64,000 nt of DNA from Plantago major. Its lineage: Eukaryota; Streptophyta; Magnoliopsida; Lamiales; Plantaginaceae. Where the stretch lies: positions 1 through 64,000 of the forward strand of contig JAIFAC010000227.1 in the NCBI GenBank assembly GCA_026545765.1, in the 5' to 3' direction. The notes beneath the pieces were generated by a model. It had not been told where the DNA came from and did not search any database. It was given only the letters and a program-made list of their open reading frames with translations. Made by a program: the position numbers and the translations under genes. Position 1 is the stretch's first letter. Each line of letters starts with the position of its first letter. Below, in pieces: positions 27,693-40,509 of this stretch.

Positions 27693-30600
27693 TCGTGATC
27701 ATATGAATAATAACTAACTATCTATCGAGTTGGTAATTAGTCAAAGAGCTAGACTTTTTAGGTGTGTTTGGCACGATTATATACGATATGAATACGCACC
27801 AGTTTAATTGTTGGCAGCATAATTCGTGGAATTCTGACATTATTTTTCACATATTTGATACGTTTAGGAGATCCGAAAATCGAATGTCAACCTGTGTGGG
27901 AAATAATGACAAATAAATAACCACCAACCAAATATATAATGGATGAAGAAGAATTTTATAATTACCTAAGACGATCAATCTCTGTATTATTCAACATATT
28001 ATTAGAGTAAGGAGGACTAATTTGAATAAAAATTATATTATGTTAATAATGTCGCCTAACACATTTGAGGTCTTACAAAGATCATCAAGGTTATATATAA
28101 ACGTAATAAAATGTGATTTTATTAAAAAATAGTTATTTACTACTTCTTTCGTCCCATCCTAAGTTTCTCATTTTGACTTTTTCGGATCAACGGTTTTCAA
28201 ATTTAACTATGAATTAACCTTAAATCATAAATATAAAATGTTCAATTAAATTTAAATTATATAATGAAACTTTAGTTTACTAATCAACTCAAAAAAGTGG
28301 CCTGGTGTCTTGCTAAGTCGACGTACGTAGAGCCAATACCGGGACTCTATATATACAAATCGAACTGAATATGAAATATGAAGTAATAATTTGAAGAGGC
28401 CAAATGTCAAAAGACAATAAGAATTAAGCTAGCTTTGTTGTCGTGATCTGGAGCAAATATAATTAACTATACCATGCATATCACAGAGACTAATTAATTA
28501 CTCCAATTACTTGAGAATCTGTGACTTGAGGAATATACATATATATACAGCTAGGCCACGAAGAAGAAGATGAAGAATTTGAGAACCATTCTTGTGATTA
28601 ATGATGGATAGTTGGATATATACTCAACTGCTGATGATCAGTGATCATATCCAAAATTTTGGGATTTAATTAACAAGTTTCATGTGATCATATCTTTCAA
28701 ATGTCATTCCCAATACCAAAGATATTAAACAAAAAATTAAAATTGATCTATAGCCGTGCAAAGTCAAAAGTGTGACAATTAAAAATTTTGGGTACAATTA
28801 ATTTGCAACGAATTAACTTTAAGATAGTGAAATTGATGTAAACGTCATAAAATGCCATTGATATATGTAAAAAGATGTTGTCTGATTATTGCGGCATCTG
28901 GGTGATTTTCAGATGACTTATTCTGCTTGGGTGGAGTTGAGTTTTTGTCCTTTTTTGACAAGATGATTCTGTATGAGGCCCTGATGGCATTTTGAATACC
29001 TGTAGTTTGTGGCGGAATAAAATTTCTTTAACCTTTTCAAACAAATAAAGACCGAAAATATGAAACAAAATAAACAGAAAGGAACTATATATAAATGGTA
29101 CTTGCATCACAACTTAATTAAACCATCTAGAACATATATATTGCATTGTTGTTTGGAAAATTTATCTAGGGCCATAAAGTGAAGTGAAATTAAGTGTAAA
29201 CACTAATTAATTACGATGCTGATTGATGACAACATAAACAGAAAATTCAAGGAATTGAAGCTTTTGTCTTGCCACCCATTGAATATATACGGTACTGTAT
29301 ACCAAGTATGGTATACATGATCCACACTCAACTGCACGGGGAGATTGTGAGTTCAAGGGTCATATATATTTTTCTGAAAGAGGCATCTATTGTTACATCG
29401 ATATGGGGTGACTTTCAGCCACACCCGACTCCTCGAAGTGTTTCAACTTGAATCATATAGTAACAAAGCTAATTAATTAACGTACATGATACATAATAGA
29501 TTTGGATGCTATTAGTCACCTCTATGCCAAATCATTCTGAACAAGCGAGAATTATCATCGATTGACTGTAACATCTATCATCCACTTGAACATGCTCTGA
29601 TATCATATTAAGCCGGCCACGATCCCTTCAAACGTCTTTGTTATAGAAGTTATCCAACTTTAAACGTCATTGCGATATTCTCACAAGTGATTTGCAATGT
29701 TCCAACAGCTTCTATGTTGAAACGCTTAAAGTCCTTAAAGTCGTATAGCAACATTTGTATGGTCCAAACAAGTACAATATTTGTGTATTAGGTCAATCTT
29801 TAGGCTTTTTTAATTCTTGTAAAAAAACCCGACCTGGCCGGACAACACTTCATTCCTACTTCAATCTTATTTAGAGCAAAATTGTCAAAAGAGAATGCTT
29901 CAACATTCAAAATTAGAAACGTCCCATATATATTTTACGAAACACAAAAACAAAATATGTCCATATTCATTTGGAATGGAGGAAGTATTATGGATGGTTA
30001 GTAAATTACTCCAATGTTCCAAAATATATTTATGTCTTATTTTTCATCCATGTACAATCTACCACATATGTCATAATTGACCAATAATCGTAGACTGCAT
30101 ATCATTTAATTATTGACACTACTTTTTCATTACACATTAATTATGTACCTAAGAAGACCGGACTATTATCGGTCGAAATCACCTTCGTATGCCAAGTACA
30201 TTTCACGACAAATTCCCCTGATATGCTATCCCCATCGCATCAACACATGTCCTCCCCCGCACGAATCCGAGACTTCCTAGTCACCGATTATAAGATTGCT
30301 CCAGAAAAAGACGCCAACTCCTAGCCTACTACTGATTTTCAAAAAAGAAAAGGCCAACTTATTTTCCAGATAAAGAAGTCTTTCAATCCCTTTTTTTCTT
30401 CGAAAACTGCTACACAAAAATCTATTTGAATTTGTTAAATATACTCATTCAGCTTATGAATTAAATGATAAAACACTAGATCTAGTGAACTCATGTAATC
30501 TTATTCATTAGTCTAAATGCATATACCAACCTTCTGCCCTAGGTTTAATGTTAAAGATAGGATTTGCGCTTGTTTTTCGTCAATCGAATCAATTTATCAG

Positions 30601-31050
30601 TAGTATTTAAAAGTAATCGAATCGAATCAATTCAAATTAATGATTTTTTAAATGTAGAGAACAAAGCTTTATTCTTCCGGTTGTTAATATATGGAAGATT
30701 ACTTCAACCTTCCTGTGTGACCTCTTGGTTATCCAATTATATATCCTCCACACCCTTTTATCGACCATAAGGATGCTACAAGTTTGTAGCTTGTGGGCCC
30801 ACAAAATGTGTACCCCAGGTCCTGTTATAATTCCTCCACACATGTAGATGCATTGGCCTAGTGGTGTCTTCCTCATCACCGGTGATGTGTTTTATCTATA
30901 TTTCTCTTGTGATTCTCCTCTAATATGTGTTATATCTTCCTAGATCTTGGTTGTGGTGCTATAATATCTGGCTTTAATCACACTCAGATTTTATTATATA
31001 ATATTTAGACTAAATAAAATAATAAATTTCTAAGATTTTCTACATGTGTA
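27693..31050. other. AT-rich spacer, no gene
   Basis: No coding sequence supported. Two short patches resemble the CTCC(C)TCCGTCCC ends of plant Stowaway/mariner-type MITEs (CTTCTTTCGTCCCATCC at 28143 and GGAATGGAGGAAGTA near 29973), but no paired termini could be established. Confidence 0.3.
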
Positions 31051-31059
31051 GAGAGATCA

Positions 31060-31610
31060 CTACTATAGGAGATTTCTACTGGCACGTTTTCCCACATAAA
31101 ACTCACTTCAGATTCAAGATTGTCCACGTGGACGGCCAATTTTTGTCGAAATGGGCGATTTCTCCCGTGACTGTGGACTGCCCACCGTGGGAGCAAAGGG
31201 GGAGAAGTCGGATTTTTTAATTATTTATAATAGTTATATTAGTTAGAATATTGAAATGTAATGAAGATTTGAAGTTAAAAATTGTGTTTTTTATTTAAAT
31301 TGGGATTACTGTTTAAAAGAGAGAAAGAATCGTAAATTGTAATGTGTGAGTAAGTATGTCATCACTGATCTCTATTTGTAGATCTCAAAAATACGATCAT
31401 CAGATAATTTTTATATTTTCTAAAATCAAAATTAAAGTAAAAACGAAAAAGAATTAAAAAGGGCCAGCCCCAAAATGTTAACTCATACAATTGAGCTATG
31501 GGGCGACTGCCCCGACATCCGCCTTAGTGGAAGGTTGGAGCAGTCCGCGACTGCTCCCTCACGACCGCTCCACAGTGGGCGGTCTTATGCCTAGTATGCA
31601 TGGGAAATAT
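31060..31610. mobile_element. Possible GC-rich MITE-like element
   Basis: Two GC-rich flanks (GACTGCCCACCGTGGGAGCA at about 31176 and CTCCACAGTGGGCGGTC at about 31568) face each other in opposite orientation across an AT-rich core, within a spacer that is otherwise AT-rich. GACTGCCC/GGGCAGTC-type ends are seen in PIF/Harbinger-related elements. Exact termini and target duplication were not determined. Confidence 0.3.
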
Positions 31611-32240
31611 TATATTGACTGCCATGCCCAAATTGTCAATTACTACTGATTGTATATACATCGGAGATTTATGTCAATAATAGAAGTGGTGATACAAATT
31701 GACCACGACAAATTCTTAACTAAAATCTATTCGTGTCTTAATTTTCCGCGGTGGCTATATAATAATATAAATGATATAAAAATAATCGTATATGTTTATA
31801 TATCATAATGGATATCGGGAGCCCGATGGTACATGAACTCCAATTTCCGGGCTTTTAATATTTGGGAAAATTACATAAGCTACCCCTTAAATTTGGGCCA
31901 ATTACAGATTAATTCCTTCTATTCAAACAATTACATATAAACCTAAAATGTACATTTCCGTTGACTGACATGCCTACATCAGCTTTCACTCTCTCCATGC
32001 GGAATAAATTGCCTCTCTCCTATAAAGAAATGCAAAACTAATTTCAAATTCAAAAAAAAAAAAAAAATTAAAGTAAAGGTAAAAGAAAATAAAAAAAAAA
32101 ACCAACATTTGCCTTTATAGTGGCAGTTTGGTGAATCTGTAATTAGCTAACACAATTCAGGGACATGTATGTAATTGATTTAAACTAATTTCAGACCTTT
32201 ATTTAGTTACATCACGTGACTATCACGTGGACCGTGATCG
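31611..32240. other. Spacer, nothing recognised
   Basis: AT-rich, with an A-run at about 32048-32064 and 32087-32100. No gene seen. Confidence 0.3.
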
Positions 32241-32570
32241 CATACTACAAAAATTCAGATCCGCTAAGTCCTTAGCGATGGATAAAAAGCCGTCGTCCAC
32301 GAGAAGATTAACGACGGATAGTTTATCCGCTACTAAATCGCGATGGATTTAGCGACGGATAAACCATCGACAATATCCGCTAAAAGTTAATTTTTCATTT
32401 TTAAAAACAAAATCGCGATATTTAGCGAATAAACAATTCGCCGCTATTTAGCTTACTTGATAAGAATTTTTTATAAATATTAGTCGCTAAATTGTGACGG
32501 AATTTGTTTTCCCGTCACAATTTAGCGACGGATAAACTATCCGTCGCTAAATTGAGCAGATTTGATTTTT
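32241..32570. mobile_element. CACTA-type (En/Spm) transposon terminus with subterminal repeats
   Basis: CATACTACAAAAATTC at 32241-32256 resembles the CACTACAAAAA terminus with one change. It is followed by many direct and inverted copies of TTTAGCGACGGATA and TCCGTCGCTAAA-like units (32260-32560), the usual layout of CACTA subterminal regions. The opposite terminus was not found; it may have been removed or lie beyond the retrotransposon at 35083. Confidence 0.55.
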
Positions 32571-33757
32571 TTAAAAAATATTTTGATGCCTGTTTTCATA
32601 TTTTACCTGTTTCACAAATATAATGTCCGATAGTAAATTTAGAATAATGAAATTATTTTAATTAAACAGAAATTCGACAAAAGTCAACAAACCATCCGTA
32701 ATGAAATGAAATATCCGTACATAGTCTAAAGTAAGAAGTCAGAAAAAATACAAGTCCAAATCTAACTACCGAATCGGGTGGTCAGCCGTCAACTCGACAT
32801 GAAAGCTCAGACTGTTCTCAAGACGCTGCTTTCCTCCCCAGAGTTTCTATCTCACGCTTCCATATCCTCCGTCTGCAACATGTTCAAACTGGATCGCACT
32901 AACTCCAGACCCGCCTCCTGTGAAAACCTGATGTCTAGATTGCTTAGATGCTGAGTAGCTAAGAGTAGCCAAGAAAGGGCCGCGAGACTCCCCACTCCAT
33001 ATACTACTTTGTTGTCCATCGGTCAATTTCTAAGAAGATGTTGTTTTGTTGTTCAATTGTCAGCGACTCACCCGCTTCGGCCTGCTGCCTCTTAATCTGA
33101 GCCTCCACCTCAGTCTGAAACCGTAAAATGCAGATATCATGAGTTACAGTTTTTTCAAAATAACTTGTACTACACAAATATGAACTTCAACCAAAATTAA
33201 CGTATCACAAATTTCGTCACTTGCCAAACCATCCGCCATTTTTCAATCGCTCTTTTAAAGTACTCGAAGGTGGTATTCTTCTCCCCTAAAGACACCTGAA
33301 GAACATATATACGCAAACATTTAGCTAGGAACTCATTAAAGGTGTAGAAATTAAACACAAAATACATGTACGAATAAATTGACAAATTAGATGTACACTT
33401 ACCGATTTCACGTGATGCGTAAGAACATGCATACCCACAAAGGTGAATGGCCACCCTTTACCCTCGACTTTCGGCCACCGGTTCTGCTCGTCCGCAATCG
33501 CCGACATTAGGACGAGTCCAAGAGGCCTCCCAAAGCGCCCACCTCCTCATCACACCATGCAGGCCTTTTGTTTTGTCGCCACATCTTTTTCATAGTGTCA
33601 ACCATATCCTTGTATCAGGCTGACCCCAGTGCCGTATTAGGTGGAGCAACTTGTTGGGAATGAAGTACTTTTTCTACATTCCCAATTTCAGACAACATCC
33701 AAATTACATAATGTAAATCGAGACATCAATTTAATAAGATAACACAACATAACATAT
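32571..33757. other. Possible degraded CACTA interior, unrecognised
   Basis: Short minus-strand frames near 33200-33650 (for example KWRMVWQVTKF, and a segment rich in Trp and Arg) have intron-like or broken spacing. I could not assign them to a transposase family. Their position just inside the CACTA-like terminus makes a transposon interior plausible. Confidence 0.2.
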
Positions 33758-33935
33758 TCAATGGTGACTAACATATCACCCAAGTTTAGCGGCTAACATA
33801 CCACTCACATATAGTGGCTAACATACCACTCACATTGTCCTAAAATTTACTAACACAGTGGTGACTAACATACCACCCAAGTTCAGCGGCTAACATACCA
33901 CTCACATACAATGGCTAACATACCACTCACATTAA
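33758..33935. repeat. Minisatellite of ~24-bp units
   Basis: The core GTGGCTAACATACCACTCACAT is repeated with variants (GTGACTAACATATCACCCAAG, GCGGCTAACATACCACTCACAT). There are about six units, arranged as two larger blocks that each start with the GGTGACTAACAT variant. Confidence 0.8.
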
Positions 33936-34740
33936 AACAACGATTATAACAACAAATAAAGGAATGTCAGATTTAAACTTACCCTCAACTTATCAAAGTA
34001 CTCGCCTCATCCAGTCCGAGATGCACGACCACTTCGCCTCCCGGCTCCTCTGTTCAAAGATGTCACCGAGTTTAGCGGTCAGATTCAAGGCCATAACCTG
34101 TTATCAATGTATAAGATACAAGAAACAAATATTAATTAGTATAGTACAACAATGATGTGACATAAATTATCTGAAGTTATGTTCTATATATATATAAAGG
34201 AATGCATATTACTTACTTATCTCTACCCAAAGGGGAACAACAGCTTCCTTTCCATTGAGCTCGACCTCAAGCTCGGTGTAGGGACAACCGCCATCCTCTA
34301 AGTTCTCGAAGATCGATTCGAGCCCCGTCGAACCTGTGGGTCTCAGAACCGCAGACCGCTCCGACTACCAAGGCCCTCCGCTTCCTCGAGTCCGACTCTC
34401 CTCGACTACCCCGACCGGCCGCATGGGGAGGACGGTAGGGTCGCCATGTCATGCATCCGGAAAACATGCAACAAATACAAGAAAAATGTGTTAGTATATG
34501 TATATCAAAAATACTTGGTATTATCAACAACTAACTAGTTATATACATAATCTACCCTTCTCACATACCCTGGGCATCATCGTCTAAGTCTACATACTGG
34601 TTCTCGTGCAGATCTATCAACTCATCACGAGCATATACAAGAGTTTTTGCTTGTTCATCGACAACCTCTTCTTGGTACGAGTTGGTAATTGAGTCGTCTT
34701 TCCAAATTTCATGAATTATATGCATTTTACATTTAAAGTT
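33936..34740. other. Unassigned sequence with broken minus-strand frames
   Basis: The minus-strand reading at 34220-34530 (ending ELNGKEAVVPLWVEIS) and 34561-34752 looks coding-like in composition, but I could not recognise a family. It probably belongs to the same decayed transposon as 32241-33757. Confidence 0.2.
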
Positions 34741-35000
34741 TTTTTCATGCAATTTTTTTATATTCCCATTACAATTAACAAATTATAAATTAAAAGCATT
34801 CCAATTATACGAATTATAAATTATAAATTACAAATTACGAATTACCAATTTTTTATACGAATTACCAATTTATATTCCCATCGAATTATACGAATTACCA
34901 ATTTTTATACGAATTATATTCCCATTACAATTATCAATTTTTTATACGAATTATAAATTATAAATTACATGCATTTTACGAATTATACGAGCCAATTATA
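34741..35000. repeat. AT-rich simple/cryptic repeat
   Basis: Overlapping iterations of ATACGAATTACCAATTTTT, AATTATAAATTA and CGAATTAT, low complexity. Confidence 0.7.
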
Positions 35001-35185
35001 CTACAACCACCAAAATCACTAAATCTAAATGGTCTCCAAATACTCAACCAAATCCCATAAACATCAATATACTACAACCACTTGTTGAGGGTAGAAGTCC
35101 CCCAACCACTTAGAGATTATTCTACCCAACAGGTAATTGCCAAGATATCCTTAAGTAAGAAGCTTTGTACTGCGTAAGAGCGAAC

Positions 35186-35190
35186 GTGTG
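35186..35190. other. Target-site duplication of the Copia element (left; right copy 50355-50359)
   Basis: The intact Tat LTR at 63811-63825 reads AACGTGTGAGAGCC. On the left the Copia LTR follows AACGTG(TG), and on the right GTGTGAGAGCC resumes. A 5-bp GTGTG duplication fits if one TG unit was lost at the left junction (GTG+TGTT). The left TSD therefore overlaps the LTR start. Confidence 0.6.
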
Positions 35191-36579
35191 TTAGGAATAT
35201 CTGTTAGTATTTTGATCACTCATCACATGTTCTTATCTTAGCCGTAAAGGTGATTAAGTACTCTTGGTTCACTTGAACATTGTAAAAGAGGAAATCACTG
35301 AGTATGATTAGTCTAGTAAATCTTGTCTTAGGATTATAGGTCTCTGAGTGTAATTTTTTATTTCAAGAAGACCATGAAGATCAATCCTAGCAATGGAGCT
35401 TTTCTGAAGATTAGAAGACTGAAGATTGCACAAGGTTTATGAAGACACAAAGGTTTAGTCTAACTCAGAAAGACTATGTCCTTAATCCTTTCTTAAGTAT
35501 ATTAACTTACTTTCGAAATATGATTCTGGACATATTACATCATGAGTATGGAACATGCAAGCCATCAGAAAGGCTCATGTATCCGTTGAGACTAAAGGAC
35601 AATGAACATGATATGCATTAAATGCATCGCGTAAATGCCGCAAAAGCAAGTCCTCTCTAAAATGAGATAGTGACTTCTGAGTACATAGTTCAAGATATAA
35701 ACGGATATAATTTGATAGAGAGCATAACGGATATAATTCAAACGCCTCTCAAATTTATCTATATATATCACACACTTAGATGCTTGAAGAACATACCTTG
35801 GAACGCTCTATCTTGCAAACTTACCATCAAGCAAAGTATTCTCTCAAGCACTCTACTACCCTTTCTCAAAGCTTTCTGTTTGAAGAATCACTAGTAGTTC
35901 TAAGTTGTCCTGAACCTTAACAAGAGATTGTTTTTCGTGAAAGAGTTGAACTATCAGATACCCTTTCTGAAGCTCATTCTCCATAACGGACATCAATTAC
36001 TGGGTCAAGAAAAGAGCATCGCCATCCACCTAACAAGTGTATTAAGTAGTCTCGCTCGTTGGCTCTCAAAAACATAATCAAAAGTTATACGAGAAGCCTC
36101 TCGACAAACCTTATAACCAACACCATCAAGGCGTGAGTAGAGGAAGTACTTGATTTGGGAAATCAAGGAATAACTCCAAGGTTATCTCGTAGAGGAAGTA
36201 CTTAGCTCTAGGAGTCGGGAATAACTCAGGGGAACATTTGGTTGGGAACCATTTGTTTAAGAATCTTAGAATAGGATTATTGTAAGGTGAACTCAATTAT
36301 CTGTTTCTAGTGAATTCTAGGTCGTAAAGACAAGTGGATTAGTTGGAGGATTACGCCACCTCCGTGATACTATACTTGCCGTGTCATTTACCTTTCTCAG
36401 ATTTACATTTCAAAGAAAGCACACACACAAACTTATTGTTTCTACATTTACCTATCTTAAAGTCTTCCACGCCTCAATTTAAGTATCGAAAACCCTGTGT
36501 TTCGAGAAACTGTTTATCGACAAAGTTTTAAAAGACTATTCACCCCTCTAGTCTTTTACTTTTCCGTTATCGACCAACA
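35189..36579 (+). repeat. Copia 5' LTR
   Basis: 1391 bp, TGTT to AACA. TATA box TCTATATATATCA lies at 35758-35770. It aligns end to end with the 3' LTR. The first ~650 bp are nearly identical, but the last ~600 bp carry clustered differences in which CTG or CAG in the 3' copy appears as CG here. Confidence 0.9.
35758..35770 (+). promoter_or_regulatory. TATA box of the Copia LTR promoter
   Basis: TCTATATATATCA in the 5' LTR, also present in the 3' LTR near 49520. It is followed within about 30 bp by the likely start of the R region. Inferred from position and sequence only. Confidence 0.55.
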
Positions 36580-36581
36580 AG

Positions 36582-36599
36582 TGGTATTAGAGCAGAGGT
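36582..36599 (+). other. Copia primer-binding site
   Basis: TGGTATTAGAGCAGAGG lies 2 bp after the 5' LTR. It matches the usual plant Copia site TGGTATCAGAGC (initiator Met tRNA 3' end) with one change, C to T. Confidence 0.85.
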
Positions 36600-36735
36600 T
36601 CACAAGCCTTCAGATCAACCTAGATCCCAGATAGGTGAAGGAACTTTGTCCCTTTCGAGGACTATATAATTTGTGTGTTAAGTGTGCGTATGTCTCGAAA
36701 GTGATGCACCTGCTCAAGCCGTAAAACTACGAGAA

Positions 36736-37710
36736 ATGGAAGAACAACATGATGCTCCATCCGAGGCCATTAGTGATGAGATGATCTATGTCATCAATGA
36801 AGGTCCTATCAAAATCGCATAACTCAAACAAGTCGAGGTGTCCGATGGAAGAAAAGCCTCGCATAAGGAAGATGGAAGCGAGGACACGGCCGCTAGTGAT
36901 AGTGGTCATGTTGCTCGTGGAAGCATTATATATGAAGACAAGCTAAGAGAGCTCGACATCCAAGATGCCAAGAGACATGATTGATGGTCAAGCTCAGAAT
37001 ATAATCATCGATCGACACCGAGCACATACAGTAAATTGTGGGGTGCTAAACGGCGAAGTCAGCTCGCAATTGATTGAAGAAATCAGGCTGAACCGAGAAA
37101 ACCAAAGAAAACAAGTTCAAGTTCTTAAATTGAAGTTCCAAAACTTCAAACAAGGTCCCACCAAACTCCGAAGAACTTGATTTCGATTTACTACTCTTAT
37201 GAGTGATATGGTTGCACTTGGTGAAAGCAATAGATACTCCCATGTAAAAGATTAAGACTATTGTCAAGTCTCAATCACAACCGGGAACACACTAAGTTCT
37301 TTTATTTCAATCAAGGATGCCAAATATTACTCCAAGAGAGCTCTTCTCTCATCTTACATCAGAGACTATGAGACAACTCGTAGAGAACAAACAATTAAAA
37401 GTTGCAAAGTGTTGCTCTAGTTTCTCAAGGTACTTCAAAAGAAGGATACCAAAGATGCATCAAGAAAATGCTCTTGCAAAGAAGACACATGAAGAAATTT
37501 GTGAGTCAAGAGATTGAGAGAAGAAAAGCTAAAGAAAAGTCAAAAGCATCTCCCAAACTATCATCAAGACAAGTACATACAAATGAACAACTCTCCTAAC
37601 ACCCCATTCAGAAAGGTGTTAATCAAGTCAAAAATAGGAAATGGTATCTGCTTCTATTGTCAAAATCCTGGTCACTTCAAGAGAGATTGTCCTGTTTTAA
37701 ACAAGCTCTA
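36736..37710 (+). pseudogene. Copia gag, fragmented
   Basis: Starts with ATGGAAGAACAACATGATGC. The N-terminal part is broken into several frames. The nucleocapsid zinc knuckle is clear at 37649-37690: CFYCQNPGHFKRDC, a C-x2-C-x4-H-x4-C motif. Short Lys/Gln-rich segments precede it. In the family, gag forms the virus-like particle and binds the RNA genome. Frames stop shortly after the knuckle and the next ~1.4 kb is also broken. Confidence 0.75.
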
Positions 37711-39120
37711 GACAGGTGACAAGAAGGACAGAAGAAATTTCAAGAGAAATTAAAGGGCCTTACTGACTGAAGAAAGGAAGAAAATTCAAATTCAACTTGA
37801 TGCTCTAGACATTGAGACAGATTCTGAAGATGGAGATTCAGATGACTCAAACCTACCATCACCAGAATTGTGTGGAATCACCCACGATGTAATCGACTTC
37901 GGCCTTAAGAAGAATGAAATGTGGAGTTGTCGAGATTGTCGTCCGACATCTCCAACATTGAAATGTGTCTTATGGCTGATGAGGAAACTAACAATTCACA
38001 ATTTCAGACTATGAGAGTGATGATGGAATTGAGGATCCGAGTTGGTCAAGAGTGAATTCGATCGTTATGAGAAAGAATTTCGAAGCACAATCCAAAACCG
38101 TAATTTAGAGGAAAGCAAAGAAACTCTTGAAAAGAGGTTTCGAGCTAACTGAGTATCTCGAGAACAAGAACGTCAAATAGCCTTTCTTAAATCTCGTATA
38201 TCCGAGAATAAAATTCTCACAAACTAGCCTTCGATGAACTCAATAAGAAATTGATGAAGTCGCTTCAAAATGAAGAACTCGTAAAGAAAGAGCTATCCTT
38301 CCAATCTTATGCAAAGGCTAGTGACACTCTCACCGAGGTTCAATCCTATCCGAGATCCCTCGAGAAAGGTGGACTTGGACTTGATTAACAATCGAGTAAT
38401 TCATCTCCTCCAAGAAGAGTGATGAAAGGTCACCTTTGTAAAAGTCAACAAAATGGTTCTTCAACCACCTATAGCATTGGTCGAAGCTAGGTAGTTGACA
38501 AAGGAAAAGGAGTAGCAACTCAAATTTTCAAAGAACAACAAGTTCACAAGAAACTTGTGGATAAGGTTTCAAAAGAAACATAACCCTCAGACATGTAACC
38601 ATCCACATTGCTACATTACTAGGAAAGGAAGAATTGCTGGAATAGGCAAATTCTCTACTATACCATTTTATGAAAATAAAGATGGTGCAGAAACTAGTAA
38701 GGCTTCTGAAGAACGCATTCAGAAAGCCAAAGGTGTTCGAAATGGCATTGTCTATCGTGCTATTGGAAAAGTTCTTCTGCAACAATATAAGGAAGGACAA
38801 GAACAATGGCGCATATCGATATTGCACGAGTAACAGATGTATGGAAGAAATCTCAAGCCACTGAAAAACTGAATGCCAGAGCTAGACGGAACCTGGCCAG
38901 AAAGGCTAAGTTTGCCGAAAAGCAACCCCAGAAACCCAGGGTCCAGAAATCACCAAAAGGAATACCTAGAAACACCCCAAGAAGGAAAATTGAGATCAAA
39001 ATTACTGATTTTATCAGATCTCCTTCGATTGTTAGATAAAACAAACTCCCAAGAAATTCACTAAAATGTGGATTCCTACCGAAGATTGTTTAGTCTAAAT
39101 GGTTCTATCTCAAGCAAGAA
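37711..39120 (+). pseudogene. Copia region between the gag knuckle and protease, degraded
   Basis: Stop-rich. Recognisable coding-like pieces are acidic (IETDSEDGDSDDSN near 37815) and Lys/Arg-rich (RARRNLARKAKFAEKQPQKP near 38880). Many positions show TCGA or CGTA where TCTGA or CAGA would be expected from the rest of the element. Confidence 0.5.
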
Positions 39121-39139
39121 CCTAACTCCTGCTTTCTGT

Positions 39140-40509
39140 TGCGTAACGCCTCGACTAAGGCTCAATGGCTATTTGATAGTGGATGCGAAAAGCACATGAC
39201 AGAGACAAAGCAACCGTCAACTACAAAGCTTGCAACAATGGACCGTATATCGATTTGTTGAGGAGAATTAAATCCTCTCGATTTGGCAACGCCAAATTAG
39301 GATCATTAACAATCACCGACGATTACATGTTAAGGGTTTGAAATATAATCTATTTAGCATGAGCCAGCTTTGCATAAGGGATTTATCAGAAATTCAAAGC
39401 AAAGTATTGCAAACTTATGGACAATGAGTCAAAGCAGCATACCTTGGTTGCTCGCATGAAAGGAAGTCTTTATGTTTCCGATTGGCATCCGCCACAATCA
39501 AGAATGTCTCATGGTGAGTCAATCAGTCACATGTAAGAATACCGTTATGGCACAAAAGAATGAGTCACTTGAATTTCAAAACTCTGAACAAACTTGCCAA
39601 GAAAGAGATAGTGGTTGGCCTTCCCAAAACATCTTTCAGAAAGGAAGGTATCTGTTCTGCCTGTCAGATGGGGAAACAATCCAAAATCTCTTTCAAGTCC
39701 AAAATCAGGCACTCTAGTGTTAGACCATTGCAACTATTACACATGGATCTTTTTGAATCATCTCAGAATTAGTTATGCAGAAAGAAGTATGGTCTTGTTG
39801 TAGATGACTTCTCAAGATTCACTGGGTTGTTTTCCAAGCACAAATCGATGCAAGGTGGAGATACCAAACTTGTCAATAAGCTTGAAGTCATGAAAATGAC
39901 AAGGTATCTCGAATCGTATCACTATGGTAATCGAGTTTGTCAACCAAGACATTAAGAGTTTTGTATCAAAGAAGGTATACAACACCAACTTTCCTCTCAA
40001 GAACACCACAACAAAATGGTGTTGCAGAAAGGAAAAATAGAACACTTAAAGAAGCAGCAAGGACAATGCTAGCTGACACTGAGATAAGTGAAGTTTATTG
40101 GGTTGAAGTTATAAACACAGCATGCTACACTCAAAACAGATGTTTGATAAACAAACACCATGACAAGACCCCATATGAACTCTTGGTTGGTAGACCCCCT
40201 AATATCAAACATCTGAAAGTGTTTGGTTGTAGATGTTTTGTCCTTAACAATGGAAAAGAGTATCTAAGAACATTTCAACCAAAGTCAGATGAAGGTGTGT
40301 TTCTTGGTTATTCTATGAATAGCAAAGCATACAGAGTTTACAACAAAAGAACAAAGAAGATTGAAGAATCAGTTCATGTTGTATTCTATGAAGGAAGCAA
40401 GAAAACACCCTTTGTTGATGAACTCTCAGAAAGGTTCAAGGAACTAATGATAAAGGATTCTGAAGAAGAACCTCGTAAAGGAAAAACATCATCAGGAAAG
40501 AGAGGATGA
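39140..40509 (+). pseudogene. Copia protease-like motif and integrase
   Basis: A protease-type segment AQWLFDSGCEKHMT lies at 39160-39200. The GAG-pre-integrase zinc motif lies at about 39545-39665 (LWHKRMSHLN and C-SAC-QMGKQ, the H-H-C-C arrangement). The integrase core is recognisable from LLHMDLF through DDFSRFTG, but frameshifted around 39770-39940. The last part (39937-40509) is one open frame with PQQNGVAERKNRTL and HLKVFGCRCFV. The integrase inserts element cDNA into the host genome. The catalytic region is split across frames, so this copy is inactive. Confidence 0.8.

Noticed and set aside
29352..29366. GAGTTCAAGGGTC, like a tRNA box B
   Set aside because: No matching box A or tRNA fold upstream, so probably chance.
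30846..30862. TGGCCTAGTGG, like a tRNA/SINE box A
   Set aside because: No box B (GGTTCGA) follows at the right distance, and no cloverleaf or poly-A tail was seen.
33758..33935. Regularly spaced short repeats resembling a CRISPR array
   Set aside because: Units are adjacent and degenerate without unique spacers. In plant DNA this is a minisatellite.
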